NCBI RefSeq assembly: GCF_035194505.1
Contig: NZ_CP136573.1
Coordinates: 2,777,001-2,841,000 of the forward strand
Direction: 5' to 3'
DNA length: 64,000 nucleotides
DNA from: Erythrobacter sp.
Lineage (GTDB): Bacteria; Pseudomonadota; Alphaproteobacteria; Sphingomonadales; Sphingomonadaceae
This document shows, one piece after another, positions 8,789 to 17,866 of this stretch. The notes below the pieces were generated by a model. That model was not told where the DNA came from and searched no databases. It was given only the letters and a program-made list of their open reading frames with translations. Made by a program: the position numbers and the translations under genes. Each line of letters starts with the position of its first letter. Position 1 is the stretch's first letter.

Positions 8789-11766
8789 ACGAACACGAAC
8801 GGCGCCCATAGCGCCGGGTCGCGCAGTTCCCCATTCTGTCCGGACGCCATTGCCAGCATCGCGCGTTGCAGCGCCTCGGCAGGATCGCTGCCCTTGGCAT
8901 AGCGGGTGAGCGTTCCGGTCGACAGCCGTGCCGCAACATCATCGCGCACGGCCCAGTGCGATACCAGCAAATTGCGCGCGCCGGCATGCAGGAAGGCCCG
9001 TGCCAGCCCGGCAAGGCCGCTGCCGTCGGTCCCCGATCCGGCCGCCGTGTTGCAGGCCGAAAGCACCACCCAGGCTCCGTCGAGGCGCAATGCCATGATT
9101 TCTTCCATGGTCAGCAGGCCGTCGCCGCCATCCGGGCCGCCTGGTGTCAGAACCAGCGCAGGCTCGTCCAGCCCGTCAAGCTCGCCTGCGACCAGACCAT
9201 GGGTCGAGAGCGCCAACACATCGATGCTGGCCAGATCAGCGCTCAGCAGCGCGGCTTCGGTTGCCTCGGCACCGGTCAGGACGAGGCTTTGCCGCGCACC
9301 CAGCGCCTTTCCAAGGGCGACCAGTTCTCCCTCTGCGGCGGGTAGCGGCGGCAGATCGGCGAGCCGCAGCGCGTTCTCTGCCGAGCGGAACGGCCGCGCC
9401 CGCTCGGCGCTGGCCAGTTGCACCGCGGGGCTCTCCCCAAGGAGCGGCGCGCCCAGCGCCAGATAGCCGCGCAGGCGCGCCCGCGCGTCGGTCCGGCGCG
9501 GCTGGCGCAAGGTCGCGAGCGAAGGCAGCGTCACCAGCGTGTGATCCGCGATCAGCCAGCGGGGTCGCTCCGCCGTGCCGGCCGCCAGAACGCTCAGAGG
9601 CAATGACGAGAACACCCCACCTGCCGACACCAGCACGCGCTGCCGCTTGCCGATAACGCGGGCGATGGCATCGGGTAGCAGCAGCGCGCGCAATTCGGCA
9701 CTGGCCGAAAAATCGAAGCTGCCCGGTTGCTCCAGCCCGGCGCGCAGATGGCGCACCAGCGCGGCGGCACGGCGGCCCGATTCATGCCGCACCACCGCCG
9801 CCTCGGTCCCGTTGGCCGCGATCACCACCAGCCCCTGCGGCCCCGGCGCGATCATCAGCAGCGCCTCGTCCCGTCCGAGCAGGGCCTGCGCCGCTTGGAG
9901 CGTCAGCCGCTCGGTCGCCTCGCTCTGGCCCAGCTCGGGCGCAACCTCGGCAAGCTGCCGCGCGGCCTGCTCGAACCGCTGCGCAGCTTGCGCCCGCTCG
10001 GCCTCCAGCGCCGCCAGCCGATCCGCCGGTGCCCCCAGCCCGGCCAGCCGCAATTGCCGGTCGAGCAGTGTCTGCAACGCCAAAGCGGCATCCTGCCGTT
10101 CGCGCAGCAGTGCGGCCTTGGCCGGATCAAGCGCAGCCATCCGCAAGGCGGCAGCCCGCGCTGTGATTCCGGCCGCGCCCTCGACCACCGGCTGCGCGAG
10201 GATGAAGGATTGCTCCACATCGCCCGCATGCGCGCTCGCCTCCAGCGCCCAGCCGAAGCCGCGGCGCAATTGCAGGTCGAGTCCGGAACGTCGCGCTCCG
10301 CCCGCCTCGAGCTCGCCGAGCCGCGTGTCGAGCCGCGCCGCCGCAGCCCGCGCGCGCGCAAGGCCGGCGGGGGCCTCTCCTGCCAGCGTCTCGAACAGGG
10401 ACAGCCGCGCCTCGCCCACCAGAGCGGCGGTGTCGTCAGCCGCGCCGCTGCCCGATCGCAATTGCTGTGCGCGCTGCTGCACCATGCGCGCTGTGGCCGG
10501 ATCGCCGGCCGCGGAAGCGGCGAGCGCGAGCCGGTCCTCGCCGTCGATCCGCTCGCGGTGGTGTGCAGGGAAGCGCGCAGTGCGAATGGCAGACACTCTG
10601 GTCAGTTCAGCATAGGCTTCGGCGGCATTGCCCCCTTCAAGCAAGGCCTGCGCCAGGCTGTCGCGGGCCAGCAACGCGCGGTCGGCTTCAGGACCGAGAT
10701 CGCGCGTCATCTTTTCGGTTGCAGCGCGGGCCAGCGCCTCGGCCTCGGTGGTCTTGCCGTTCAGCGTCAGGATATGCGCGAGGGTCGCCAGATAGGTCAG
10801 CGTCTGCTGGCTCTCGCCGAAGCTGGCATAGGCGAGGTCGAGCCCCTTGCGGGCCACGCTTTCCGCCTCGTCAAGCCGGCCGAGATCGGCAAGCACGCGA
10901 GCAAGGGTGTTGAGGTTGACGGCCAGGAAGGGATGGCGCTCGGGAAGGAAGCCTTCGAGGATCGCCTGGGTCCGGCGCCCTTCCTCTGCGGCTTCCTCAA
11001 GCCGCCCGGAGGCATAGAGAAAGGTGACCAGATTGGCGAAATGCGGGGCGGCGTTGACCGGGATGGGGTCAAGCCTGCGGTTGATGGCGATCGCTTCGCG
11101 CACGCTGGCAATGGCGCGTTCGGTCTCGCCATTGCGGATCTGTGCATTGGCAAGGTTGGACCATGCGGCGGACAGCTCGGTGCCTGCCCGTGCGTTTTCT
11201 GGCTGCAGGCGGGCCTGCTCCAGCCGGTATTCCAGCACCTGCTCGCCCAGCTTAGTGGCCTTGTCGAAGGCGCTGAGCGTCAGATACATCACCACCTGCG
11301 CGTTGGCGACGAGCATTCGGCGCTGGCGCCATTGCGGTTCGTCCGGGCGCGCGGCGGTGGCGGCTTCAAGCACCGAGGCAACGCGTGCCAGCCGGACTTC
11401 GGCGCCGGCCACATCGCCTTGCAGATAATCGGCGGTGGCCAGTTCGGCTTCAAGCCAGGCCAGTTCGGGGTGATCGGCAGGAAACAGCGTCCGGCCATAG
11501 GCCAGCACGTCCTCGAACGCGCGGCGATAGGCCGCAGGATCGGCCCCCTCGTCGAGCGCATCGGCGGCGGCGAACATCGCATCGAGCCGTTCGCGCTGGG
11601 CGGCGGTGGGTCCGGATGTCGCAACCTGTGCGTAGGCGTGCTGGGGAATAGCCGCCGTGGCAAGCGCAAGGCTCGCGGCAAGTGCTGCCCAGCATGTGAC
11701 CGTCCCTGCGGCGGCGCATCTGGCTCGCTTGCCGGACTTCGGCGGCGCGTCGTCTCCCTTGGCCAT
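8779..11766 (-). CDS. exported TPR-CHAT protein (caspase-fold peptidase domain)
   Basis: A 995-residue protein. It begins with a basic region, a hydrophobic stretch and a likely signal peptidase site after 'PQHAYA', so it is predicted to leave the cytoplasm. Residues about 50-400 are TPR repeats and a helical region follows. The last 330 or so residues are a CHAT domain (caspase HetF-associated with TPRs). The expected catalytic pair is present: His in 'ALSTHGL' and Cys in 'LSACNTAAG'. CHAT proteins are often proteases; some act in defence or signalling, such as the gRAMP-associated Csx29. The ATG at 11766 is chosen because AGGGGAAG precedes it closely; an ATG at 11778 and a TTG at 11784 are alternatives. 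No obvious substrate gene lies beside it. Confidence 0.85.
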   Translation of the reverse strand: MAKGDDAPPKSGKRARCAAAGTVTCWAALAASLALATAAIPQHAYAQVATSGPTAAQRERLDAMFAAADALDEGADPAAYRRAFEDVLAYGRTLFPADHPELAWLEAELATADYLQGDVAGAEVRLARVASVLEAATAARPDEPQWRQRRMLVANAQVVMYLTLSAFDKATKLGEQVLEYRLEQARLQPENARAGTELSAAWSNLANAQIRNGETERAIASVREAIAINRRLDPIPVNAAPHFANLVTFLYASGRLEEAAEEGRRTQAILEGFLPERHPFLAVNLNTLARVLADLGRLDEAESVARKGLDLAYASFGESQQTLTYLATLAHILTLNGKTTEAEALARAATEKMTRDLGPEADRALLARDSLAQALLEGGNAAEAYAELTRVSAIRTARFPAHHRERIDGEDRLALAASAAGDPATARMVQQRAQQLRSGSGAADDTAALVGEARLSLFETLAGEAPAGLARARAAAARLDTRLGELEAGGARRSGLDLQLRRGFGWALEASAHAGDVEQSFILAQPVVEGAAGITARAAALRMAALDPAKAALLRERQDAALALQTLLDRQLRLAGLGAPADRLAALEAERAQAAQRFEQAARQLAEVAPELGQSEATERLTLQAAQALLGRDEALLMIAPGPQGLVVIAANGTEAAVVRHESGRRAAALVRHLRAGLEQPGSFDFSASAELRALLLPDAIARVIGKRQRVLVSAGGVFSSLPLSVLAAGTAERPRWLIADHTLVTLPSLATLRQPRRTDARARLRGYLALGAPLLGESPAVQLASAERARPFRSAENALRLADLPPLPAAEGELVALGKALGARQSLVLTGAEATEAALLSADLASIDVLALSTHGLVAGELDGLDEPALVLTPGGPDGGDGLLTMEEIMALRLDGAWVVLSACNTAAGSGTDGSGLAGLARAFLHAGARNLLVSHWAVRDDVAARLSTGTLTRYAKGSDPAEALQRAMLAMASGQNGELRDPALWAPFVFVGR

Positions 11767-11898
11767 TCTTCCCCTCATGCCCAATTACCAGCACTTGCCG
11801 TCGCGACCCCGTTCTTGTCTCACTTGGCTTGCGCCAAAAGGCAACCGGTTAGCACCGCACCGGTGCCGCATCGCAAAGCAGCGCCTCCTCCCAAGGCA

Positions 11899-11933
11899 AA
11901 GGCCCCCGCGCTCAGGACAAGCGCGGGGGCCTT
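11899..11933 (-). terminator. terminator after gdhA
   Basis: AAGGCCCCCGCGC pairs with GCGCGGGGGCCTT (13 bp, one more pair inside) around a short loop. It lies 28 bases beyond the gdhA stop on the minus strand. The T run is short on both sides. Confidence 0.65.
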
Positions 11934-11960
11934 GTTTGTGCCGCTATGGCAGCGTCGTGA

Positions 11961-13316
11961 TTACACCACCCCGAAGGCCAGCATTGCGTCGGCGACCTTC
12001 TTGAAGCCCGCGATATTCGCGCCCTTCACGTAGTCGATATAGCCGCCGCCCTGATTGCCGTACTGGATGCAGGAATTGTGGATGCCCGACATGATGTCCT
12101 TGAGCATCTGCTGCAATTCCTCCTCCTTCCACGAACGGCGTTCGGAGTTCTGGCTCATTTCGAGGCCGGAAACGGCAACGCCGCCTGCGTTCGAGGCCTT
12201 GCCCGGAGCGTAGAGGATCTTGTGGTGCTTGAAGGTGTGCACGCCGTCGAGGTCGGTCGGCATGTTGGCGCCTTCCGAGACTGCGCGGCAGCCATTGGCC
12301 ACCAGCATCTTGGCATCCTCGCCCAGCAGTTCGTTCTGCGTGGCGCAGGGAAGCGCCACATCGCAGGGCACGCCCCACGGGGTCTTGCCCGCGTGGAAGG
12401 TCGCCTTGGGGAAGGCCTCGACATATTCCTCGATCCGGCCGCGGCGGTGGGTTTTGTGGGTCTTCACCCAGTCGATCTTTTCCTGGGTAATGCCGTCGGG
12501 ATCATGGATGAACCCGCCCGAATCCGACAGGGTCAGCACCTTGCCGCCCAGCTGCACGATCTTTTCCGCCGCGTGGGTCGCAACGTTGCCCGAGCCCGAG
12601 ATGACGGCGGTCTTGCCCTCAAGGTTCTCGCCCTTGGTGGCGAGCATGTTCTCGAGGAAATAGACCGCGCCATAGCCGGTCGCCTCGGTGCGGATCAGCG
12701 AGCCGCCCCATTCGAGGCCCTTGCCGGTCAGCACGCCGGTGAAGTTGTTGGTGATGCGCTTGTACTGGCCGAACATGAAGCCGATCTCGCGCCCGCCCAC
12801 GCCGATATCGCCCGCAGGCACATCGATATCCGCGCCGATGTGGCGATAGAGCTCGGTCATGAAGGACTGGCAGAAGCGCATGATCTCGCGCACGCTCTTG
12901 CCCTTGGGATTGAAGTTCGAGCCGCCCTTGCCGCCGCCCATCGGCAGGCCGGTGAGCGCGTTCTTGAAGGTCTGCTCGAAGGCGAGGAACTTCAGCACCG
13001 ATTCGGTCACCGAAGGGTGGAAGCGGATGCCGCCCTTGTAGGGGCCGATCGCGTTGTTGTTCTGGACGCGCCAGCCGCGCTGCACGCGGATGTTGCCGTT
13101 ATCGTCCTCCCAGCACACGCGGAAAGAGACCACGCGGTCCGGCTCGGCAATGCGGCGCAGGATCTGCTGGGAGTGATACTCCTCCTTGTCCTGCATGAAT
13201 TCGAAGATGTCTTCGGCCACTTCCTGAACGGCCTGGACGAATTCCGGCTGGTACGGATTGCGCTTCTTCACGCCCTCCATGAAGCCGTTCAAGTCGACGT
13301 GATCGTTAACTGCCAT
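11961..13316 (-). CDS. gdhA: NADP-specific glutamate dehydrogenase
   Basis: A 451-residue enzyme of the hexameric small-subunit type (about 450 residues). It interconverts 2-oxoglutarate plus ammonium and glutamate in the cytoplasm. The substrate-binding block 'GGGKGGSNFNPKG' with the catalytic Lys region is present. So are the Rossmann motif 'ISGSGNVATHAAEK' and the C-terminal 'QNSERRSWKEEELQ' region common to NADP-type enzymes such as E. coli GdhA. The ATG has a GGGGGAG site 7-10 bases upstream. It appears to be a single-gene unit with its own terminator. Full length, with no anomaly. Confidence 0.96.
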   Translation of the reverse strand: MAVNDHVDLNGFMEGVKKRNPYQPEFVQAVQEVAEDIFEFMQDKEEYHSQQILRRIAEPDRVVSFRVCWEDDNGNIRVQRGWRVQNNNAIGPYKGGIRFHPSVTESVLKFLAFEQTFKNALTGLPMGGGKGGSNFNPKGKSVREIMRFCQSFMTELYRHIGADIDVPAGDIGVGGREIGFMFGQYKRITNNFTGVLTGKGLEWGGSLIRTEATGYGAVYFLENMLATKGENLEGKTAVISGSGNVATHAAEKIVQLGGKVLTLSDSGGFIHDPDGITQEKIDWVKTHKTHRRGRIEEYVEAFPKATFHAGKTPWGVPCDVALPCATQNELLGEDAKMLVANGCRAVSEGANMPTDLDGVHTFKHHKILYAPGKASNAGGVAVSGLEMSQNSERRSWKEEELQQMLKDIMSGIHNSCIQYGNQGGGYIDYVKGANIAGFKKVADAMLAFGVV

Positions 13317-13444
13317 AATGATTCTCCCCCCAATGAATTGCTATGCCTATGCGACCGATAGAGACTCCGCTTGTCGATTTGCGGCAAACTATCTGCGCAA
13401 AGTGCAATTCCTGCAAGGCGCTTCGCAGGGGGGATGAATTTGTG

Positions 13445-14755
13445 TCAGATCGCCGAGCTGAAACGGCGCTGGGTGACGGCGCGATAGGCGTCGAACAGCG
13501 ATGCGATGACACGGGCATAGGGCAGGCCGTCATGCGTGATTTGCAAGCGGCTGCCTGACAGCTTGGCGAGCCCGCGGGCGGTGAAGGGGGCGAGCCGCTC
13601 TTGCACTTCGCCGAGCAGGCGCGCGGGCAAATCGGCCTCGCTGCGGCACAACAGCGCCTCGATCACGCCGCCGCGCAAAGCATCCTCGGCCGAGCGGGCA
13701 AAGCCGTGGTTGGCCGACAGGCGCCCTTCGGCAGACAGGGTGCGGTAGCGGCCATTATGCTTGTCGTTCTGGGCGAAGAGGCCGGGAAAGCCGCTGATCG
13801 CGCTCGATCCCATGCCGATCAGCACATCTGCCGGATCATCGGTAAAGCCCTGGAAATTGCGGCGCAGCGCGCCTGCGCGGGTGACCTTGGCCATGCTGTC
13901 ATGGGGCAAGGCGAAGTGATCAAAGCCGATCGCCTCGTAGCCGTGGCCGGTCAGCACGTCATGCGCCTGCCCTGCCATGGCAAAGCGTGCCTCAGCGCCG
14001 GGCAGAGCGTCCTCGGGGATCATCGTCTGGCGCGGCACCAGATGGGGCACATGGGCATAGCCAAACACCGCCACCCGGTCCGCGCCGAGCTTGCGCGTGT
14101 ATTCGAGGCTTTCGGCGAGATCCTCCGCGGTCTGTTGCGGCAGGCCATACATCAGATCGAAGTTCAGCGAGGTCACCCCGCCGCTGCGCAGCCAGTCGAT
14201 GCTCCGGCAGATCATGGCGGTGGACTGCTCGCGGCCGATCGCCTTCTGGCAATGGGGCGCGAAGGTCTGCACCCCCATGCTGGCGCGGGTGATCCCGGCA
14301 GTGCGCGCCACGTGGCTCCATTCGGGGGTGAGGCTGCGCGGATCGAGCTCGATCGACCATTCGGGATCGTATAGGGGAAAATGGGCGTGGAGCGCGTCCA
14401 CCAGCGCGAGAAATTCCTGCGGCTCGATCGCGTTGGGGCTGCCTCCACCAAATGCGATGCGCCGCACCTGTGCACCCTGCGGCAGGAGGCTGGCGACCGT
14501 GGCGAGTTCCTGATGCAGCGCGGCAAGATAGGTCTCCACCCGCGCGCGCTTGCCCGATGCCCCGGTGTTGCAGCCGCAGTAGAAGCAGATCTTCTCGCAG
14601 AAGGGGATGTGGAGATAGAGCGAGACGTCGCCGACGGCGCCCGCGATGGCGCGTTCGATGGTGCCTTCTTCAAGCTCCCCGAAATCGGCGGCGGTGGGAT
14701 AGCTGGTGTAACGCGGCACCGGCTGGGCGAGGAGGTCTGGGTGATAGGTCCACAT
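13445..14755 (-). CDS. hemN: oxygen-independent coproporphyrinogen III oxidase
   Basis: A 436-residue radical SAM enzyme that makes protoporphyrinogen IX from coproporphyrinogen III without oxygen. The cluster motif CX3CX2CXC is at residues 53-62 ('CEKICFYCGC'). Other HemN marks are 'PRYTSYPTAADF' near the N-terminus, 'GGGSPNAIEP' and 'SLNFDLMYGLPQQT'. The ATG at 14755 matches the family N-terminus (MWTYHPDLL); longer in-frame starts would run into the inverted repeat upstream. It lies downstream of the cco genes in the same direction, which fits haem supply for the cbb3 oxidase at low oxygen. A 150-base gap with a very long palindrome separates it from the preceding small gene, so its expression may be tuned separately. 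Confidence 0.95.
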   Translation of the reverse strand: MWTYHPDLLAQPVPRYTSYPTAADFGELEEGTIERAIAGAVGDVSLYLHIPFCEKICFYCGCNTGASGKRARVETYLAALHQELATVASLLPQGAQVRRIAFGGGSPNAIEPQEFLALVDALHAHFPLYDPEWSIELDPRSLTPEWSHVARTAGITRASMGVQTFAPHCQKAIGREQSTAMICRSIDWLRSGGVTSLNFDLMYGLPQQTAEDLAESLEYTRKLGADRVAVFGYAHVPHLVPRQTMIPEDALPGAEARFAMAGQAHDVLTGHGYEAIGFDHFALPHDSMAKVTRAGALRRNFQGFTDDPADVLIGMGSSAISGFPGLFAQNDKHNGRYRTLSAEGRLSANHGFARSAEDALRGGVIEALLCRSEADLPARLLGEVQERLAPFTARGLAKLSGSRLQITHDGLPYARVIASLFDAYRAVTQRRFSSAI

Positions 14756-14780
14756 TGTTTTCGAGCGCTCCTTCGTCGCG

Positions 14781-14869
14781 GCAGACCTCCCGCCCCGCCT
14801 CCCCACCCGGCCACCAGTAGTACCACTATGTTATGGTGGCCGGGTGGGGAGGCGGGGCGGGAGGTCTGC
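14781..14869. repeat. 36-bp perfect inverted repeat with 17-nt loop
   Basis: Bases 14781-14816 and 14834-14869 are exact reverse complements, 36 bp long and very GC-rich. The 17-base AT-richer loop itself holds TAGT/ACTA. It lies between the small Cys/His protein gene and hemN. As RNA it would fold into an extremely stable hairpin, so it could act as terminator/attenuator, RNA stabiliser, or be a mobile palindromic element. Confidence 0.9.
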
Positions 14870-14905
14870 GGTTCGCGCCAGCGAACCCTCGATAAGGCAA
14901 CGCCG

Positions 14906-15136
14906 TCAGGCGTCTTTGCGCGAGATCAATTTGGCGCGCTTGTCATCGCGGCAGGTGCCCGCGTGGCAGCCCTTGGGGTGGCAGCGGCCGTCATCTGCGG
15001 GCGCTTCCTTTTCGAGCGGGATCGTAAGCGTGCCGCCGCCACACAGCCTCGCGGTGATCGTCTCGCGCGCCATCGGCAGCGGACCGATCATCACCGGCAC
15101 CAGTGCGGCGAGCGCCAGCGGGAGAGCGGCGCTCAC
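14906..15136 (-). CDS. small exported Cys/His-rich protein in the cco operon
   Basis: A 76-residue protein not assigned to a named family. A hydrophobic N-terminus (residues 1-22) looks like a signal peptide or anchor. A basic C-terminal tail carries closely spaced metal-ligand residues: Cys52, His53, Cys57, His58 and Cys62 in 'CHPKGCHAGTC', with Cys32 upstream. The GTG start at 15136 overlaps the ccoS stop as GTGA, so it is translationally coupled to the cbb3 assembly genes. Its position suggests a part in oxidase assembly, possibly copper or haem handling; this is inference only. Confidence 0.75.
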   Translation of the reverse strand: MSAALPLALAALVPVMIGPLPMARETITARLCGGGTLTIPLEKEAPADDGRCHPKGCHAGTCRDDKRAKLISRKDA

Positions 15137-15279
15137 AGCTCGTCCTCCTCGATCAGGATGCGGCTCGCAGCCCCGTCCATGTCTTCATATTGCCCGTCGC
15201 GCATCGACCAGAAGAAGGCGGCAAGACCCATCAGGCCCATGCCCAGCGCAATCGGGATGAGGAGCGCAAGACCGGTCAT
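15133..15279 (-). CDS. ccoS: cbb3 oxidase maturation protein CcoS
   Basis: A 48-residue single-pass membrane protein: hydrophobic residues 2-24, then 'FWSMRDGQYEDMDGAASRIL', the hallmark tail of CcoS/FixS. CcoS is needed to bring cofactors into the CcoN subunit. The ATG overlaps the ccoI stop as ATGA, and its own stop overlaps the start of the next small gene. It follows ccoI, the usual order. Confidence 0.93.
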   Translation of the reverse strand: MTGLALLIPIALGMGLMGLAAFFWSMRDGQYEDMDGAASRILIEEDEL

Positions 15280-17414
15280 GCGCGTGCCCCGTCACGTGTG
15301 CTTCGCGCAAGGCGCAGCGAATTGGCGACCACCACCAGCGAACTCACCGACATGGCAATCGCCGCCACCAGCGGGGTGACGAGGCCCGCCAGCGCCAGCG
15401 GCACGGCGAGCAGGTTGTAGGCAATCGAGAAGGCGAAGTTCTGGCGCACGATCCGCATCGTTTGCCTCGCCACCCGCACCGCCAGCGCAACCGGCATCAG
15501 CCCTTCGCCGATGAACACTGCGTCGGCCGCCTGCTGGCTTGCATCCGACGCCGTGCCGGGCGCGATCGAGGCGTGGGCGGCGGCGAGCGCGGGGCCATCA
15601 TTGAGGCCGTCCCCCACCATCAGCGGGCGGTGGCCCCTGGCCTTCAAGCCCTCCAGCACGGCAAGCTTTGCCGTGGGGCTCGCCTCGCCCCGCGCTTCAA
15701 GCCCGAGCCTTGCGGCGAGGTCCGCAACCGGCGCGGCGCGATCGCCCGAAAGGATCGAGGCCGGCAGGCCCAGGGTGCGCAAGGCCGCAACGGTCTCTGC
15801 CGCATCGGTGCGCAGCGGATCGGCAAAGGTAATGGTCTGCGCCGCGCCGCCGAGCCGCAGGCGCGTGGCAAGACTTGCGCCTGCATCCTCCGGCCGCTCC
15901 AGCGCAACCGCCATGCCCTGCCAGCGCCCCGCCAGACCCGCCCCGCCGATCTCCTCCACATCCGTGACGGGAGCGGGGATGACCCCCTCGGCCCGCAAGC
16001 TGTCGGCAAGCCCTCGGCTCAGCGGGTGGCGGCTGGTCTGGGCAAGGCCAAGCGCGACGCTGCGCGCCTGAGGGTCAAGCCCGCGCACATCGGCGCGCGG
16101 GGTGCCGAGGGTCAGCGTGCCGGTCTTGTCGAGCAGCGCGATGTCGCATTCGGCGAGGCGTTCGAGCGCGCTGCCGTCCTTCACCAAGAGCCCGCGCTTC
16201 ATCAGCGCGCCCGATGCCACCACCTGCGTGGCGGGCACGGCAAGGCCCATGGCGCAGGGGCAGGTGATGATCAGCACCGCAATCGCGATGGTGAGCGAGG
16301 CGTGCCAGCCCGCGCCTGCCACCATCCATCCCGCAAAGGCGAGCGCGGCAAGGCTGTGCACGGCCGGCGCATAGAGCCGCGAGGCGCGATCCGCGATCCG
16401 CACATAGGTGCTGCGCGATTGCCCCGCTTCGTCCATCGCCCGCGCGATTTCGGCGAGCGCGGTATCCTCGGCCACATTGGTGAGGCGCACCCGCAGCGGG
16501 CTGGCGAGATTGATCGCGCCTGCATGGACGATGCTTCCCGGCCCCACGCTCTGGGGCGCGCTCTCGCCGGTGAGCATCGCATTGTCGAGCGCGCCTGCGC
16601 CTTCCACCACCTCGCCATCGGCGGCGAGCGCCTCTCCGGCGGCGACCAGCACCAGCATTCCGGGAGCAAGATCCTTGGCCGCCACCCGGCGGGTGGTGCC
16701 ATCCGGGCCGATCACGCTCGCGCTCTTGCCCATCCGGCCCAGCAGCGCGCCGATGCCCGCACGCGTCCTGTCACGCATCGCGGCATCGAGCGTGCGGCCT
16801 GCGAGGAGGAAGAACAGCAGCATCACCGCAGAATCGAAGAAGGCGTGCTCCCCGCCGGTGATCGTCTCGTAGAGGCTGAGGCAGGTGGCCAGAATCACGC
16901 CGATCGAAATCGGCACATCCATGTTGGTGCGCCGGTGCGACAGCGCCATCCATGCGCTGGCAAAGAACGGGCGACCCGAATAGGCGATCACCGGCAGCGC
17001 GATCAGCGCCGAGAGCCAGTGGAACAGGCCCCGCGTCGCCCCGTCCGCGCCCGACCAGACGCTGACCGAGAGCAGCATCACATTCATCATCCCGAAGCCC
17101 GCGACGCCCAGCGCCCGCGTCAGGCGCTTGCGTTCGGCATCGTCGGCACCCAGCGGATTGTCGGCGACGGGCTGCGCTTCGAAGCCCAGATCGCGCAGGG
17201 CTGCCACCAGCGCATCCTCGCCCAGCGCCGGATCATGGCTCAAGGCCACCCGCTTGGCCGAAAGATTGGCGCGGGCAGCGGCAATGCCGGGAGTCTTAAG
17301 CAATTCGCGCTCGATTTTGCCGATGCAGCCGGCGCATTTCATTCCCGGCACAGTCAGCCGCGTGGTGGCGAGCGGGGTGGCCTCAACGGCTTCGAGAAGA
17401 GCGGGCGCGTTCAC
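15276..17414 (-). CDS. ccoI: copper-translocating P-type ATPase CcoI
   Basis: A 712-residue P1B-type ATPase (FixI/CcoI) that exports copper for cbb3 oxidase assembly. The order of motifs is: N-terminal heavy-metal domain with 'GMKCAGCIGKIE', membrane helices, the transport motif 'ITCPCAMGLAVP', the phosphorylation site 'DKTGTLTLG', and 'GDGLNDGPALA' in the hinge. I chose the GTG at 17414 because it overlaps the ccoH stop as GTGA and gives an N-terminus close to the metal-binding domain. The frame is open further upstream, with an ATG at 17438. It sits inside the ccoGHIS series. Confidence 0.95.
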   Translation of the reverse strand: MNAPALLEAVEATPLATTRLTVPGMKCAGCIGKIERELLKTPGIAAARANLSAKRVALSHDPALGEDALVAALRDLGFEAQPVADNPLGADDAERKRLTRALGVAGFGMMNVMLLSVSVWSGADGATRGLFHWLSALIALPVIAYSGRPFFASAWMALSHRRTNMDVPISIGVILATCLSLYETITGGEHAFFDSAVMLLFFLLAGRTLDAAMRDRTRAGIGALLGRMGKSASVIGPDGTTRRVAAKDLAPGMLVLVAAGEALAADGEVVEGAGALDNAMLTGESAPQSVGPGSIVHAGAINLASPLRVRLTNVAEDTALAEIARAMDEAGQSRSTYVRIADRASRLYAPAVHSLAALAFAGWMVAGAGWHASLTIAIAVLIITCPCAMGLAVPATQVVASGALMKRGLLVKDGSALERLAECDIALLDKTGTLTLGTPRADVRGLDPQARSVALGLAQTSRHPLSRGLADSLRAEGVIPAPVTDVEEIGGAGLAGRWQGMAVALERPEDAGASLATRLRLGGAAQTITFADPLRTDAAETVAALRTLGLPASILSGDRAAPVADLAARLGLEARGEASPTAKLAVLEGLKARGHRPLMVGDGLNDGPALAAAHASIAPGTASDASQQAADAVFIGEGLMPVALAVRVARQTMRIVRQNFAFSIAYNLLAVPLALAGLVTPLVAAIAMSVSSLVVVANSLRLARSTRDGARA

Positions 17415-17866
17415 CGGATTTCGCTTTCTCCGGCCCATTCCTGGCCGCCTGCGCGGATTGCGATGCGCAGCTGCCAGCGTCCCGGAGCGAGCGGTTCGGT
17501 CGAGACCCAGCGGCCCACACCGTCCACAGCAAAGGTCAGCGCGGCATCCTCGCGCAGCCCCAGCGGTCGTTCTGCCCATGCGGTGATTGTCGCACCCGCA
17601 GGCACGCCGGTGGTGATCAGCACCAGCCGCCCGTCGGCCTGCCGCTGCGGCGCGGCCTGCCAGCCCAGCGCCTTCGAGGCGGCGGCCTTGTCCAGCCAGC
17701 CGTTGTAGCTCTGGCTGGCGACATAGGAATTATCGACCACCGTGCCGTGGAAGCTCTCCACCGCAAGGCTCGCCATGGCGATATTGACCGCGATGACAAT
17801 GCCGAAGCCGGTCACGAAAATCGCTGCCACCTGCCGGCCGCCAATGGGTTTGCGGGCCTTTTGCAT
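17411..17866 (-). CDS. ccoH: cbb3 oxidase assembly protein CcoH (FixH)
   Basis: A 151-residue protein with one N-terminal membrane helix ('VAAIFVTGFGIVIAVNIAMA') and a periplasmic beta-rich domain. The motif 'VDNSYVASQSYN' just after the helix is typical of FixH/CcoH. CcoH binds CcoI and helps stable oxidase assembly. The ATG at 17866 overlaps the ccoG stop as ATGA. Confidence 0.93.
   Translation of the reverse strand: MQKARKPIGGRQVAAIFVTGFGIVIAVNIAMASLAVESFHGTVVDNSYVASQSYNGWLDKAAASKALGWQAAPQRQADGRLVLITTGVPAGATITAWAERPLGLREDAALTFAVDGVGRWVSTEPLAPGRWQLRIAIRAGGQEWAGESEIR

Noticed and set aside
13317..13444. An FNR box for gdhA or hemN
   Set aside because: No TTGAT-N4-ATCAA site is found here or directly before hemN; only loose TTGC/GCAA repeats are seen.
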